64,000 bases of DNA from assembly GCF_000213175.1 (NCBI RefSeq), contig NW_009799103.1:3311896-3375895 (forward strand), read 5' to 3'. The first letter of the stretch is position 1. Each line of letters starts with the position of its first letter. Under the pieces are notes generated by a model. It did no database searches and was not told the origin of the DNA. It saw only the letters and a list, made by a program, of their open reading frames with translations. This stretch comes from Neurospora tetrasperma FGSC 2508 (lineage: Eukaryota > Ascomycota > Sordariomycetes > Sordariales > Sordariaceae). The translations under genes and the position numbers were made by a program. Shown here piece after piece: positions 11,001 to 21,128 of the stretch.

Positions 11001-13840
11001 ATGCAGCCCCCAAGACCAACCGTGGAGATCGCCGAGGATGTCGACGGCGGCACCAAGCGACGCGTGTCGAGTCATGACCCAGAAAAGATCCAGTCGAGCG
11101 CCGGCACAACCCACAAGTTCAGCGAACAGATCCCACATGAGATGCTCGAAGAACTGGCTCCCAACGGGGAGGGCGACTACATCTGCGAAAAGATCGACAA
11201 CATGACCGAGGAGGAGGCCATCGCCATCGTTCAGGAATCCGTGAGGTTCCATGCCGACGACTGGAACTTTCCCTCGGAAATGCGAGAGCGTATGAAGCGC
11301 CTGCTTGAAGGCCCCAAAGCGTACGGAGAATTTTACGACCGGGACCTGCGAATCGATGCCACTCTGATGCGCTATTCGTCTCCTTATCCCGGGGTTCGCG
11401 CGGTCCAAGAGTTGAAAGATGATCCGAGTGTGCCGATTGAGACTATCAGGGCATACTTCTTGGGCGTGGCGTGGGCGATCATTGGAACTTTTATGTCTAC
11501 CTTCTTTAACAGCAGATTTCCGTCTATCGGTATGTTGGATGTTGTCTCTAGGACTCACTCTTCCTTCAAGATTTGAACACTGGGACTGATTACATCTGGC
11601 AGGTCTTAGTGGGTCGGTTATCCAGATCTTGTTATTTCCATGTGCCAAGTTTCTAGAATGGGTGCTCCCCGATTGGGGCATAACGGTCTTTGGTGTTCGT
11701 CACTCGCTCAACCCAGGACCGTGGACGTTCAAGGAGCAGATGTTTTCCACAATTTGCTACAATATTGCCATCTACACCACCAACTCATATGGAATGGTAC
11801 GTTTTCGGTATAGTGATTGGGATGATGTAGGCTGACTTGGCTGGACAGATTTTGGTGCAAAGGCTGGATGTCTACTACGGACTAAAATTTGTCAACTTCG
11901 GATACCAACTCATGTTAACGCTTTTTGTCCAGCTCATGGGCATGGGATTTGCTGGATATCTACGAAGATTCAGTGTTTACCCGGTCAAGGCGCTATGGCC
12001 GACAATCCTTCCCACAATCGCCATGAACCGAGCTCTGACAAGACCGGAACCGAAAGAAAACATCTATGGATGGACCGTTTCCCGTTACCGCTTCTTTTAT
12101 ATATGTACTCTGTCAATGGCTATATACTACTGGTTTCCAGGCTATCTGTTCACTGCGCTTTCAACGTTCAACTGGATGACTTGGATAGCCCCAGATTCCG
12201 TTGTCCTCTCCCTTTTGACCGGCTCAATCACAGGTTTGGGATTGTTCAACCCCATCACTACGTTTGACTGGAACGTTGCCACAAGCTCGTACGCCGCACT
12301 ATCCCAGCCTTTCTTCGCCACTTGTACCATGTACTTTGGCGGCATTCTCGGCGGTCTCATCATTTTGGGCATATACTATAAGAACATGAACTATACAGCT
12401 TTTCTACCCATCAACTCCAGCTCTGCATTTGCCAACGATGGGACGTCGTATCAGGTTCAGAAGGTGGTGGTCAACAACCGACTGGATCAAACCAAGTACC
12501 AGAACTATTCACCACCGTTTTACTCGGCTGGATATATCCTGACTGTAGGGGCAAACTTTTGCTTCTACCCAGTGTAAGTCAATCCTTTTTCAGAAAGCCC
12601 ATTATCTTGATCTGATCATTGTTTCACTGTTAGCTACTTTTTTTATATCATGGTCAACCAATGGAAGACTATCGGCCAAGCCTATGTAGACTTTTACCAT
12701 GGTTTGCGGTACGGAAAGGGCAACTATGAGAACGCAATGGATATTCACAGCAGACTTATGGCTCAGTACCCCGAGGTTCCGGATTGGTGGTTCCTCATCA
12801 TCCTGGTGGGCGCCATTGTCGTATCCGTCATCTTTCTCAAGATTTATCCACTCAATACCCCGATCTGGCTCGTGTTTCTCGTCATTGGGATCAACCTAGT
12901 CTTTGCCGTGCCGTTATCGTTCCTCTCGGCAACGACTGGCACGAACCTCGGTCTGGGTGCATTGATCCAGGTGATTACCGGATTCTTGCTACCTGGCAAT
13001 ACCAACGCCTTTCTGTTTGCGCAGACACTAGGGTCCTGGGCTCTCGCGGGGTATGGCGACAACATGGTCCAAGACCTGAAGATGGGACACTATGTGCGAA
13101 TTCCGCCCCGAGCCGTGTTTCGAAGTCAAATCGGGACCATCATCATTACCGTCTTTGTCGCTGTCGGGACCCAAGACTTTATCATGACCAACGTCAAGGG
13201 GCTTTGCACCCCCAACCAGCCTTCCCGCTTTACCTGCGCCAACGACGGGAATCCCCTCTACGCCAGCTCTCTGATGTGGGGCCTGCTCGGGTCGGACCGC
13301 ATGTTCAACTCGCTCTACCCGCTGTTCAAGTGGTGCTTTCTCATCGGGACTTGCATCGCCCTAGTTTTCCTTTTTGGACAAACATACGGCCCCCGCTACC
13401 TCCCCGGCGTCAAAGACCAGCTCCGCCAGCGTCTCTCTTGGCGGATGTTTTCCCTGCTGGACCGCACATTGTTCCCTTTTGTGGCGTCTCTTCTCTGGCT
13501 GAACCCTATCCTCGTCATCCAGGGCGTGCAGCACTGGGCGCCGAGTAACATGAGTTACAAGACGCCCGGGTTCATTCTGTCGTATGTGTTTATGTACTGG
13601 ATGCCGAAGCACCGGTTGGCGTGGTGGGAAAAGTACAATTACGTCTTGTCGGCGGCCTTGACGGCTGGGGTGGCGGTCAGCGGGCTGATTATCTTTTTTG
13701 CGGTCGGGTATAATCCGAAGAGGCTGGAGTGGTGGGGGAACACGGTGAGTGGGGCGGGGGTGGACGGGAGAGGGACGGGCATCTTGGAGATTCCCAAGGA
13801 TAGAGGGTATTTTGGGCCGGAGAAGGGGACGTTTCCTTAG
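11001..13840 (+). CDS. OPT-family oligopeptide transporter
   Basis: Proton-coupled importer of small peptides or related compounds at the plasma membrane. Structure is join(11001..11529,11603..11796,11849..12573,12634..13840), 884 aa. All three introns (73, 52 and 60 nt) keep frame. The N-terminal about 125 residues are cytosolic and acidic. About 16 hydrophobic segments follow, beginning at TIRAYFLGVAWAIIGTFMST. Family hallmarks are the SLNPGPWTFKEQM block (NPG motif), NPITTFDWN, GYGDNMVQDLKMGHYVRIPPR (IPPR motif) and the late CNPKRLEWWGN-like segment, here YNPKRLEWWGN. Length is normal for the yeast/plant OPT branch (about 750-900). Peptide versus glutathione or metal-chelate preference cannot be read from sequence. 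Confidence 0.93.
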
Positions 13841-15560
13841 AGTAGATTTTTTTCTGATCTTTTTGATTTCTTCACGTTGGAGGAACTCTCAAGAACTCTC
13901 ATGATGGGAGTGAAAGGTCAGTCATTATAGGGGGTTGGGCGTGGTTAGTATCTTTGATCAAGGGTTACGGTCCACAGTGGCGAACCACGGCGGCCGGAAT
14001 GGTGCTGGGAAAGGGTCCAGTTTCAAGTTTTGACCTTATTTAAAGAAACAGATCGACAGTTCTAGGCTTGTATGTATTTGGCCTGTTTCATGACTGCACA
14101 ATGTACGTCAGCTAGTCCCACATTGGAGTTGAAGATTTCGGGCGGTGAGCCGGATTTCCAGGACATGGCCCCTTCTTCGGATGGCTTTGGTTTTCTCTGA
14201 ATGGGTCGGCTTTCTGCAGGGACCATGCCCATTGTAGGAACCCATTTTTGGGGTGGAAATTGACGTTGCCGATGTGCCGTTGCGGTGGTTAAGGTTTGTT
14301 TCCATTCCTGAAGTTCATTACATAGGATAGTTGCTGACGTATGTATTGGCGGGTTCGTGAACGATTCAGCACAGCGAGATATACTTCACTCTGTTCAACC
14401 ACCCGACTTGTTGACTACTGCAAATACTGGATTCTCGGAGAAAGAAAAGAGTTCCTGACGAGGTTGGTTACGAGGCCCGTCATCCTGCGGCGCCGTCTGG
14501 GCTGAGCTGTTCGCTAGTGGGGCACACTCTGTTCTCTACAGCTTTGCGGTGCTGTGATTGGGCCAACCCCCCGGATTTTGGGGCTGAAGGTGCATGTAAG
14601 TCGATGCTTCAAGGCGTACCTTACATAAGTACGGTGAAGAAAAGACGCAGAGAAGTTTTCTATATCTTTGTTGGTTCCCTTTGGTTTGCCCGACTTTGTA
14701 GAGAAGACCTTTTTGAATCCTTCATTGATCTATTACAAGTATAAGAGAAGAAGAGACCTGGGAAAAGTACAACGGCACAACTGAAACCCGGCCCAGGCAC
14801 CGCAGCTTAGGTTCCTGAACGTTGGTTGGATCTGCGTATCCACATTTCACTTCGGACGAACCAGTCGACCCCACCCACCTTTTGCGCATCCTCCCCAGCG
14901 CGTATTGTTCAGCCTTCACCTTTTTCAAGTTTCTTTTTGTTTCGACGAATCGAGGAACACAAGGCGACGAGAAGCATCGGTGTTGGAAAAGACTTGGATC
15001 GGTCTTCTCTCGCCCCTCTCGTGGTTGGGTTGCAGCGACAGAGCTTCGAAACCAGGAACCATCTGCGCATCGACGTCATAGCAGTCATCAGGGTCCTTGA
15101 GAGCTGACGCGAGGAACCTGTTGTTGACCGCCAGACCCAGACGAGGCAACCTCTAAAAAGGTCGAACGGAAACCCCAAAAAATAAGCAAAAGAAAAAAGA
15201 AGGGCGACACAACGCGAAGCCAAGCAACGTGAGCGACAACCAGAGAAACGGGGCAAGCAACCCTCAGGGCTTCTCTCAAGGCTCAAAGCAGTTTGTCAGT
15301 CCCGATTGGCAGAGCGAGCGCCGTCAGTCACCAGACACATACGGGCATATACCATAACCTTTCACGCGCCCCAAACCAGTTCTGAATTCCCGAAATTCCT
15401 GCGACTGTTTGCGACCTTCCACTTTCGAATCGCGCCCTTCAATTTCATTATAAACCCCCGTCGTATCTCCTCGTAACGAGGATTTTCCGAATCGCCAACT
15501 CTCTCTCTACACCCGTCTTCGACCAAATCCACTGCTGAAAGAGCAGAACACAACCAAAAG
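13841..15560. other. Intergenic, OPT gene to MARVEL gene
   Basis: 1.7 kb without a convincing gene. The right part (about 14850-15560) is rich in C and T on the + strand and looks like a long promoter and leader for the MARVEL gene. No repeat or RNA is recognised. Confidence 0.5.
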
Positions 15561-16257
15561 ATGCTCTTTGCAATGATGTTCGCCTTTTGGCGATTCCTCG
15601 AAATCATCACCTTGGTAAGCATCATCCATTCCTTCCCCAAAACAAATCCCAACAACGATCTAGTCTAACCCTTCTTGTCTGAAGATACCAACAATGGGCA
15701 TGCTCGCCTACTTCGTCGACGGCTACGTCAAAGCCAACCAGCTCACGCCCACCTACATCCTCATCCTCTTCATCGTCTCCGTCCTCGCGCTGGCCTGGTG
15801 CATCGCCACGCTTTTCACCTACCACCGCTCCTCCACCAACGCGCAATTCGTCTCCTTTGTCGACCTCGCTTTCGTCGGCGCCTTCATCGCCGCCGTCTTT
15901 TACCTACGCTGGATCGGCAACGTGAACTGCACCTCGGTCGACCGGGGCAACCCGTACTTTGTCGACTTGGGCGCTGTCGGGTCTGCCAACTTTAATACGT
16001 TCCGCATCAATATCAATAAGACGTGCGCCATGTTGAAAGCATGCTTCGCTTTTGGTATCATGAATTGCATCTTCTTCTTTATTACCAGTCTGTTGGCGTG
16101 GATTCATGGTGGACATACCGCACGGGGCGAGAGAGTTTACACGAGGAAGACGACGACTCATCACCATCATCATCACGGTGGACATGGGAGGAGGAGTCAT
16201 AGTGGGAGCCATAGTCGCAGCAGGAGGTCAAGGTCGCATTCGAGGTCGTATGTTTAG
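15561..16257 (+). CDS. MARVEL-like four-helix membrane protein
   Basis: Membrane protein of 208 aa, join(15561..15614,15685..16257). The first exon is only 18 codons and its intron (70 nt, GTAAGC...GAAG) joins EIITL-IPTMGML. Four membrane segments are visible: residues about 4-29, 36-62, 70-95 and 125-147. A short Cys-containing loop (NVNCTSVDRGN) lies between helices 3 and 4. This topology and size match the MARVEL family of fungal membrane-organising proteins. The C-terminus is a soluble tail with a His run and Ser/Arg repeats (SHSRSRRSRSHS), probably cytosolic and perhaps phosphorylated. The exact role is unknown. Confidence 0.75.
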
Positions 16258-17090
16258 GAGAGATGGGACATTGTTTGTGAGGTTTGGGAGCATGTTGTAA
16301 GGGAGGAGCAGTGGCAGGTGCCATTCCTTTGGATCAACGAGAAGGACGATTACCGCCTACGGAAAACTTGCAGAAAGTTGCTGGCGTTGGCCAACTACGT
16401 TGTTGAAGGGTTGGATGATGCACATGTTTCTTCAGGAAAGATGATGATGATGATAATGGATGGAGATACGGAAGGAAGGTTAAAGGGAGCTGCGCTCCTC
16501 TGCGAACCTGGGTTTTTATGACTGTAATGATTGCCATGTACATAACTTGATGACGATGATGATGATGATGAGAAGAGGAATCACGTACGGCAGATAGTAA
16601 GCTTCTCCTTATATAGAATAAACGGCCAGTGGCCAACGCTTTTTGTACCCACTGACCCCTTGGGTTGGGTGGCGTGACACACTCGCGCGTCAGGAAAAAG
16701 GGCTTTCTTATTCAAAAGGTGTAAGATCGAAGATCTGATTCTTTTTCCGGGGTTGGTGTTTACGTTCAGTGTTGACTTTGGTTCTTGTCAAGATAGAGAG
16801 TGAGAACCTAAGCCGAGTCACGGATCACACCCCCGAGTGCTACTGTAAGTTTTGACTGATGCACGCTCATGACAATGGGGGGTTGGCCATCATCAACCTC
16901 GGTTCTTTATAAAAGGAGAAGACTGGAACCCTTCGCTAGGTATGTACTGTACCACCAACCTTCCCTTCATCATTTATAATCTCGCTGAATACAACGAAGG
17001 ACAGAGGCAGTTCAGTAACCGATATCAGCGACAGCATTTGTCGAATACGACATATACATCCTAAGCAGCAACTCCCGACGGCTCATAACA
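16258..17090. other. Intergenic, MARVEL gene to 17091 gene
   Basis: 833 bp. It holds the presumed 3' end of the MARVEL gene, short GAT and ATG repeats (16440-16570) and a TATA-like site at 16908-16915. No gene is supported. Confidence 0.5.
16908..16915 (+). promoter_or_regulatory. TATA-like box of the 17091 gene
   Basis: TATAAAAG lies 176 nt upstream of ATG 17091. Core promoter use is inferred from sequence and distance. Confidence 0.4.
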
Positions 17091-18638
17091 ATGGGCGCCA
17101 CACTCTCACAGCCATACATCCCCATGCTCCCAAGGAGCATCAAAAGCAAGTCCAAACGCCCCAGATACCTGTTTCGCCTTCCAATCCGGTGGAAAAAGAA
17201 AAGAACTCTTCCAGAAATCCACGCTCCCTTGCCCAACCCAGGCCACCATGACCATCGAGAGGAATCCCGCGAGTCAAAGCTCTACGATGGTAGTAGCGCC
17301 GAGGGTGAGGAGAGTTCTCCCTCCCACCAGTCCCTCCCTATTACGTCTGCCAACGACAAGCCCTTACCAAAACTACCTCTGGAAGCAGTTTTCCCTGCGG
17401 CTCAATTACCTAATCAACAGGCGCAACTCAATTTCTCTAGCGACCGTCCAGCCAAAGTCATGCAATCCATCAACGCTTCTGTTGAAGACATCAACCAAGA
17501 GGACGATAATGAGGATGTCTCAGACTCAGACTCAGACTTTTCACCAGAGATAGAGAGACCGCACACCCCACCGCCCTGGGACACTTCCCTTTCCGGGTAC
17601 GGCTCCGTCCTCGAGATTTCCCGTCCGTTCAGAGCCAGACGCGTGTTTGAGCACCCGCTTGTCGAGGGACACTTTTTGGGAAGCTATAAGGGGGATGACC
17701 TTATTGGTGGTGGTGGTAGGGGGCCGATAGCAGCTGAGGAGAAGAGGAGGGTGTGGAGGGTGTGGGAGTCAACAAACGAAAAAGGAAAAGGGGAAGGGGA
17801 AGGGAAAGGGGAAGAAAGAGGGAAAGGGAAAAGGAAATACAATGGAGTGGACGATGAATGGAAGGAGGTGGGGATAAAGAGTGAAAGACAACAAAAGGCG
17901 ATAGAAGGAAGGGAAAGGGAAAGAGGAAAGAAGAGAACAAAGACAAGAAGAATGTCCGAGTGGAAAAAGTGGAAGCCTTTACCTAGATATCCAGCTTGCA
18001 CGGGAGTTGCTCAGAGGGCTACGTCTAGTACGTGGGCTGATACTGCTGCTACTGGTGACAGCGACAGCGCATGGAGAGAGGTTTTTGTTGAGCAGGCGGA
18101 AGACCAGGAATATCATGGAGGAGATGAGGAAGAGAAGGAAGACGATGAGGACGAGGATCTGGAGAAGGCAATCAAGAGGTTCCTGGAGATCAAGATCCCA
18201 GTTGACTTGAGCAGTTTACGGCGGTTGAGAATCAGTCTTGCGGGAACTGCCGGGGAACATACCACGACTGGTGAGAGTGGGACTGGAGAAACTGCGGGAG
18301 GGAAGGCAGAAAAGGAACATTTAGATGGGGAGCAAGGCCAGTTATCACCAGTCGACTCCTTGATGTTCACGGACACGGACATCGAGGGCTTTGAGTTTTT
18401 GATTGAAGAGGAGGACGAAGGAGGTGGGACATGGGATTCGGGAACAGTTGTGGGAGTGACAAGCGGAAGGGTTGAAGGAAAAGGTGGAGCCTGCAAGATG
18501 GATGGGCTAATTGGTGGTTTTGCAGGAGGAGATGCATCCAGAGCAGAAGTATCTGAAGAAGATTCTGACCACAACTTGACAGTGAGGACGGCTTTCAGCG
18601 TTACTCAAAGATTGAGTCGGTGGAAGGAAAGGGTATAA
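17091..18638 (+). CDS. Acidic low-complexity protein, function unknown
   Basis: Single open frame of 515 codons from ATG 17091. I do not recognise a domain. The start MGATLSQ has Gly at position 2 and a small residue at 5-6, so N-myristoylation is possible. A basic patch follows (about 19-45). The rest is mostly disordered: acidic Ser/Asp runs (about 140-160), a Lys/Glu/Gly stretch encoded by a long purine tract (about 225-290), a Trp-Lys island (about 286-300) and further acidic blocks to the end. A few short segments look structured, such as the LEKAIKRFLEIKIPVDLSSLRRLRISL stretch, which is a helix and beta-type segment. It resembles fungal peripheral membrane or adaptor proteins in overall style only. 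A long single-exon frame with a TATA-like box supports it being real. Confidence 0.65.
   Translation: MGATLSQPYIPMLPRSIKSKSKRPRYLFRLPIRWKKKRTLPEIHAPLPNPGHHDHREESRESKLYDGSSAEGEESSPSHQSLPITSANDKPLPKLPLEAVFPAAQLPNQQAQLNFSSDRPAKVMQSINASVEDINQEDDNEDVSDSDSDFSPEIERPHTPPPWDTSLSGYGSVLEISRPFRARRVFEHPLVEGHFLGSYKGDDLIGGGGRGPIAAEEKRRVWRVWESTNEKGKGEGEGKGEERGKGKRKYNGVDDEWKEVGIKSERQQKAIEGRERERGKKRTKTRRMSEWKKWKPLPRYPACTGVAQRATSSTWADTAATGDSDSAWREVFVEQAEDQEYHGGDEEEKEDDEDEDLEKAIKRFLEIKIPVDLSSLRRLRISLAGTAGEHTTTGESGTGETAGGKAEKEHLDGEQGQLSPVDSLMFTDTDIEGFEFLIEEEDEGGGTWDSGTVVGVTSGRVEGKGGACKMDGLIGGFAGGDASRAEVSEEDSDHNLTVRTAFSVTQRLSRWKERV
17778..17837 (+). repeat. 60-nt uninterrupted purine tract inside the 17091 gene
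   Basis: Every base from 17778 to 17837 is A or G. It codes for Lys/Gly/Glu-rich sequence. A second tract of about 35 purines lies near 17905-17939. Such tracts can form triplex DNA and are prone to length change. Confidence 0.85.
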
Positions 18639-19571
18639 TGAGAGAAGAGAAATGAGGTGATGGATTGAGCTCAACAACATGGGGGTTTGGGAAAGGAGAG
18701 ACTGCGGTTAGAGCCAGAACCAACCAAGAATAAGAAAGAATGAGAATAGAAGAGGGAAGAATCACCGACAAAAAGTAAGAGAAACGCAGGGCAAACATCC
18801 ATCCCTCTATGGCCTGCCCAATCAAGGTACCTAATAACCAATCAAGCCTTGTCTTTTCTCTGGTCAATTTAGTTACAACAAATCCAATGCCACCGTCCCA
18901 GACTGACCGAACCGGCGATGGTATTTATTGTGACAAGGATGGGTTCGGGGAATATGACCTCCCGCTTTTACGCACCCCCCATCTGAAGATCAACTCTTCC
19001 CTGTCGCCACCTTGCCCAAAAATACCACGTTTCTTACGGCAGGAAAAGACGCTACTGAATGAGACGCAGGAACAGCCCGACGCTATAGACCAACCATTTA
19101 ATGCTACCTATCGTTCCCGTCACAACAGCACCATGTGGAGGCCCGAGATGCATCCCACCTTTGTTGTAAGTCCGATGGACGGCTTGGACGACGACATCTT
19201 AGCGCAGCTTTAACCTTTGACTAAGAACAAATGAATAGGAAGCTGTAAGAAAAAGTAAGTATCTCGTGATGAATTACTACATACCATACCCCACAACCAA
19301 GCTCTATGCGTGCGGATCAATCCAGCACCATGAGTGGCAGGGTCTTGAACAGTGGGTGAGGTGGTACAGGTCTAAAATGCAAGGTCAGTAACCCATGTGT
19401 GAGACAACCCTTGAGGAATGACTTTACCAAAGATAGGTACCTAGAGGTATGAAGACGAGTAGTAGTCGCCATGCCCAGTAGATCGTTCATATCCTATCCA
19501 TAGGTATATTTCAGATGCTTCAACTTCTTTTCATCCCTTCAAGCTGACAAACCACGACGACAACATAAAGC
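18639..19571. other. Stretch between 17091 gene and the secreted-protein pseudogene
   Basis: Apart from the doubtful 134-codon frame at 18809-19213 (listed separately) nothing is recognised. It contains short TAGGTATC and AGGTACCTAGAGG-like motifs near 19436-19510. Confidence 0.45.
18809..19213 (+). CDS. Doubtful small protein, 134 aa
   Basis: Open frame from ATG 18809 with a Pro- and Asn-rich product and no recognised domain. It ends in an acidic DDDILAQL. Two CCAAT-like boxes flank the start. There is no signal peptide or membrane segment. It could be a fast-evolving gene or chance; expression data would decide. I rate chance as more likely. Confidence 0.25.
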   Translation: MACPIKVPNNQSSLVFSLVNLVTTNPMPPSQTDRTGDGIYCDKDGFGEYDLPLLRTPHLKINSSLSPPCPKIPRFLRQEKTLLNETQEQPDAIDQPFNATYRSRHNSTMWRPEMHPTFVVSPMDGLDDDILAQL

Positions 19572-20858
19572 ATGATGAGGTGGTTCACATCATCATCAAT
19601 CCTAGCCCTATCCCTGGCAGCAGCCACTCTTTTACTTCCATGCTTCCGTTAACGACCCCAACGGCTGCTCAACCACCACCATCTCCAAGGAAAAGAGTGG
19701 ATCAGACTTCAAAAGCCCACCGAGCAAGCAGACAACGATAGGTACCAACGTCGCCTCTCTCTCTCTCCAAGATCTTCACCGCGGCCCGGCAAGAAAGTTG
19801 TTTCGGTCGCCGACGTCTTCAACGATGGCAACCACCAGATCACCACCGACTCCGACTCCTCCTCCGGGCGCAAGCGCTGGCAACACACCTCGCTCGGATT
19901 TTAACGACGAGGACACGACCAAGTGGGTGCCTGCCGCAGGGAATTACCTCGACGGCCAATGCGCTTGACGCGGGCACCTACGAGGGCATCAACGGCTGGA
20001 TCGTGAGCTGGTACCGCGATGATGACAAAAGCGTGCGCGTCACTTTTGTGAATCGCGCCCGGGATACCTATCGCCATGCACTGCTCGTGTATCCGCATGC
20101 GTCCGACAACTTTAGAGAGGTGCCGGTGCATGCGGGCGGTATTATGTGGTATGGAAACACCTTGTGGGTCTTGGATACGTATAATGGTATCAGGGTCTTG
20201 TCTTTGACTTGACCAATATCTGGCAAGTTGGATCTGGCGATGATGTTGGCAAGGTCTCTAGCGGTGTCTACTCGGCTGCTGGTTACAAATATGTAATTCC
20301 CCAGATCAGGTCAGTCGTTTTCTCATCATTCTATGTCATTTCCTACCTAGGTATAATACTCCCGCACTGACATTTACCACTCTCATATCATGCAGATGGT
20401 ACAAATGGTCCTCCTCCTTCAAGTTCCGGCACTCCTACATGGCCCTGGACCGCACCACCACCCCCGACAGTCTCATCGTGGGCGAGTACCAGACCTCGAC
20501 TTCGGACCCTATCCGTCTGGTGCGGTACGAGCTCGACTACACCACTCGCCGGCTCAAGACCGACAGCAGCGGCGGTGTTTCCAAGGCCGTCTGGGCCTAT
20601 TGCGTCAACATTGAGCGCATGCAGGGCGCCGTGTCGGCGAACGGCAAGTTCTACCTCTCGCGAAGCAACGGGGCATCCAAGGGCGATCTCTGGGCCTGGG
20701 TTCCCGGCGCCGCGGCGAAGAAGAATGCCGGCTTTTACCCCAGAAGTCCCGAAGATCTGAGCTACGACAAGAGGAATGGCGGGCGTCTGTATACCGTGAC
20801 GGAGGCCGAGGGCGTGAGGTATATCATTAACTCGCCTGTTAACAGTGTCAGCTTTTAG
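19572..20858 (+). pseudogene. Frameshifted secreted-protein pseudogene
   Basis: Remnant of a gene for a secreted protein, of a type I recall from actinomycetes and fungi, with no known function. It opens with a clear signal peptide (MMRWFTSSSILALSLAAA) but the frame ends at 19650. The related sequence continues in other frames: NDPNGCSTTT, then DVFNDGNHQITTDSD, then the DAGTYEGINGWIVSWYRDDD block, then NIWQVGSGDDVGKVSSGVY, then after an intact-looking intron (20310-20395) SSFKFRHSYMALDRTTTPDS to the final stop. Breaks lie near 19640, near a CT run at 19753-19766, at 19896-19899 (one extra base), at 19933-19936 (four extra bases) and at 20195-20204 (tandem copy of GTCTT). Protein-level similarity persists on both sides of each break, so the gene decayed after being functional. 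Confidence 0.8.
20195..20204 (+). repeat. 5-bp tandem duplication GTCTT-GTCTT
   Basis: Two adjacent copies of GTCTT. Removing one copy in reading would give the continuous codons for GIRVFDLTNIWQ, so the duplication itself explains one of the frame breaks in the surrounding pseudogene. Confidence 0.7.
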
Positions 20859-21128
20859 TTGGGTCCGCAGGCGTCCGAGAACAATCGGACAGAATCCGAT
20901 AAGGAGATGGGTGTGGGAGATCGGCTGGCGGTTACGTCCAAGAAAACGAGGGAGGGTTTTTGAGCGCCCTTTTCTTTTTTTTCTTTTTTCTTTTTATGGA
21001 AAATTCATACATACCTCTAAATCCGGTTTCAGTATTGCACATTGCTCATGTGTATGTGTTTGAGATAGGTCATCATCTTCCGTCATCTCTTCTTTGCTTG
21101 CCCATCAAAGTCACATATATTAAGCGCA

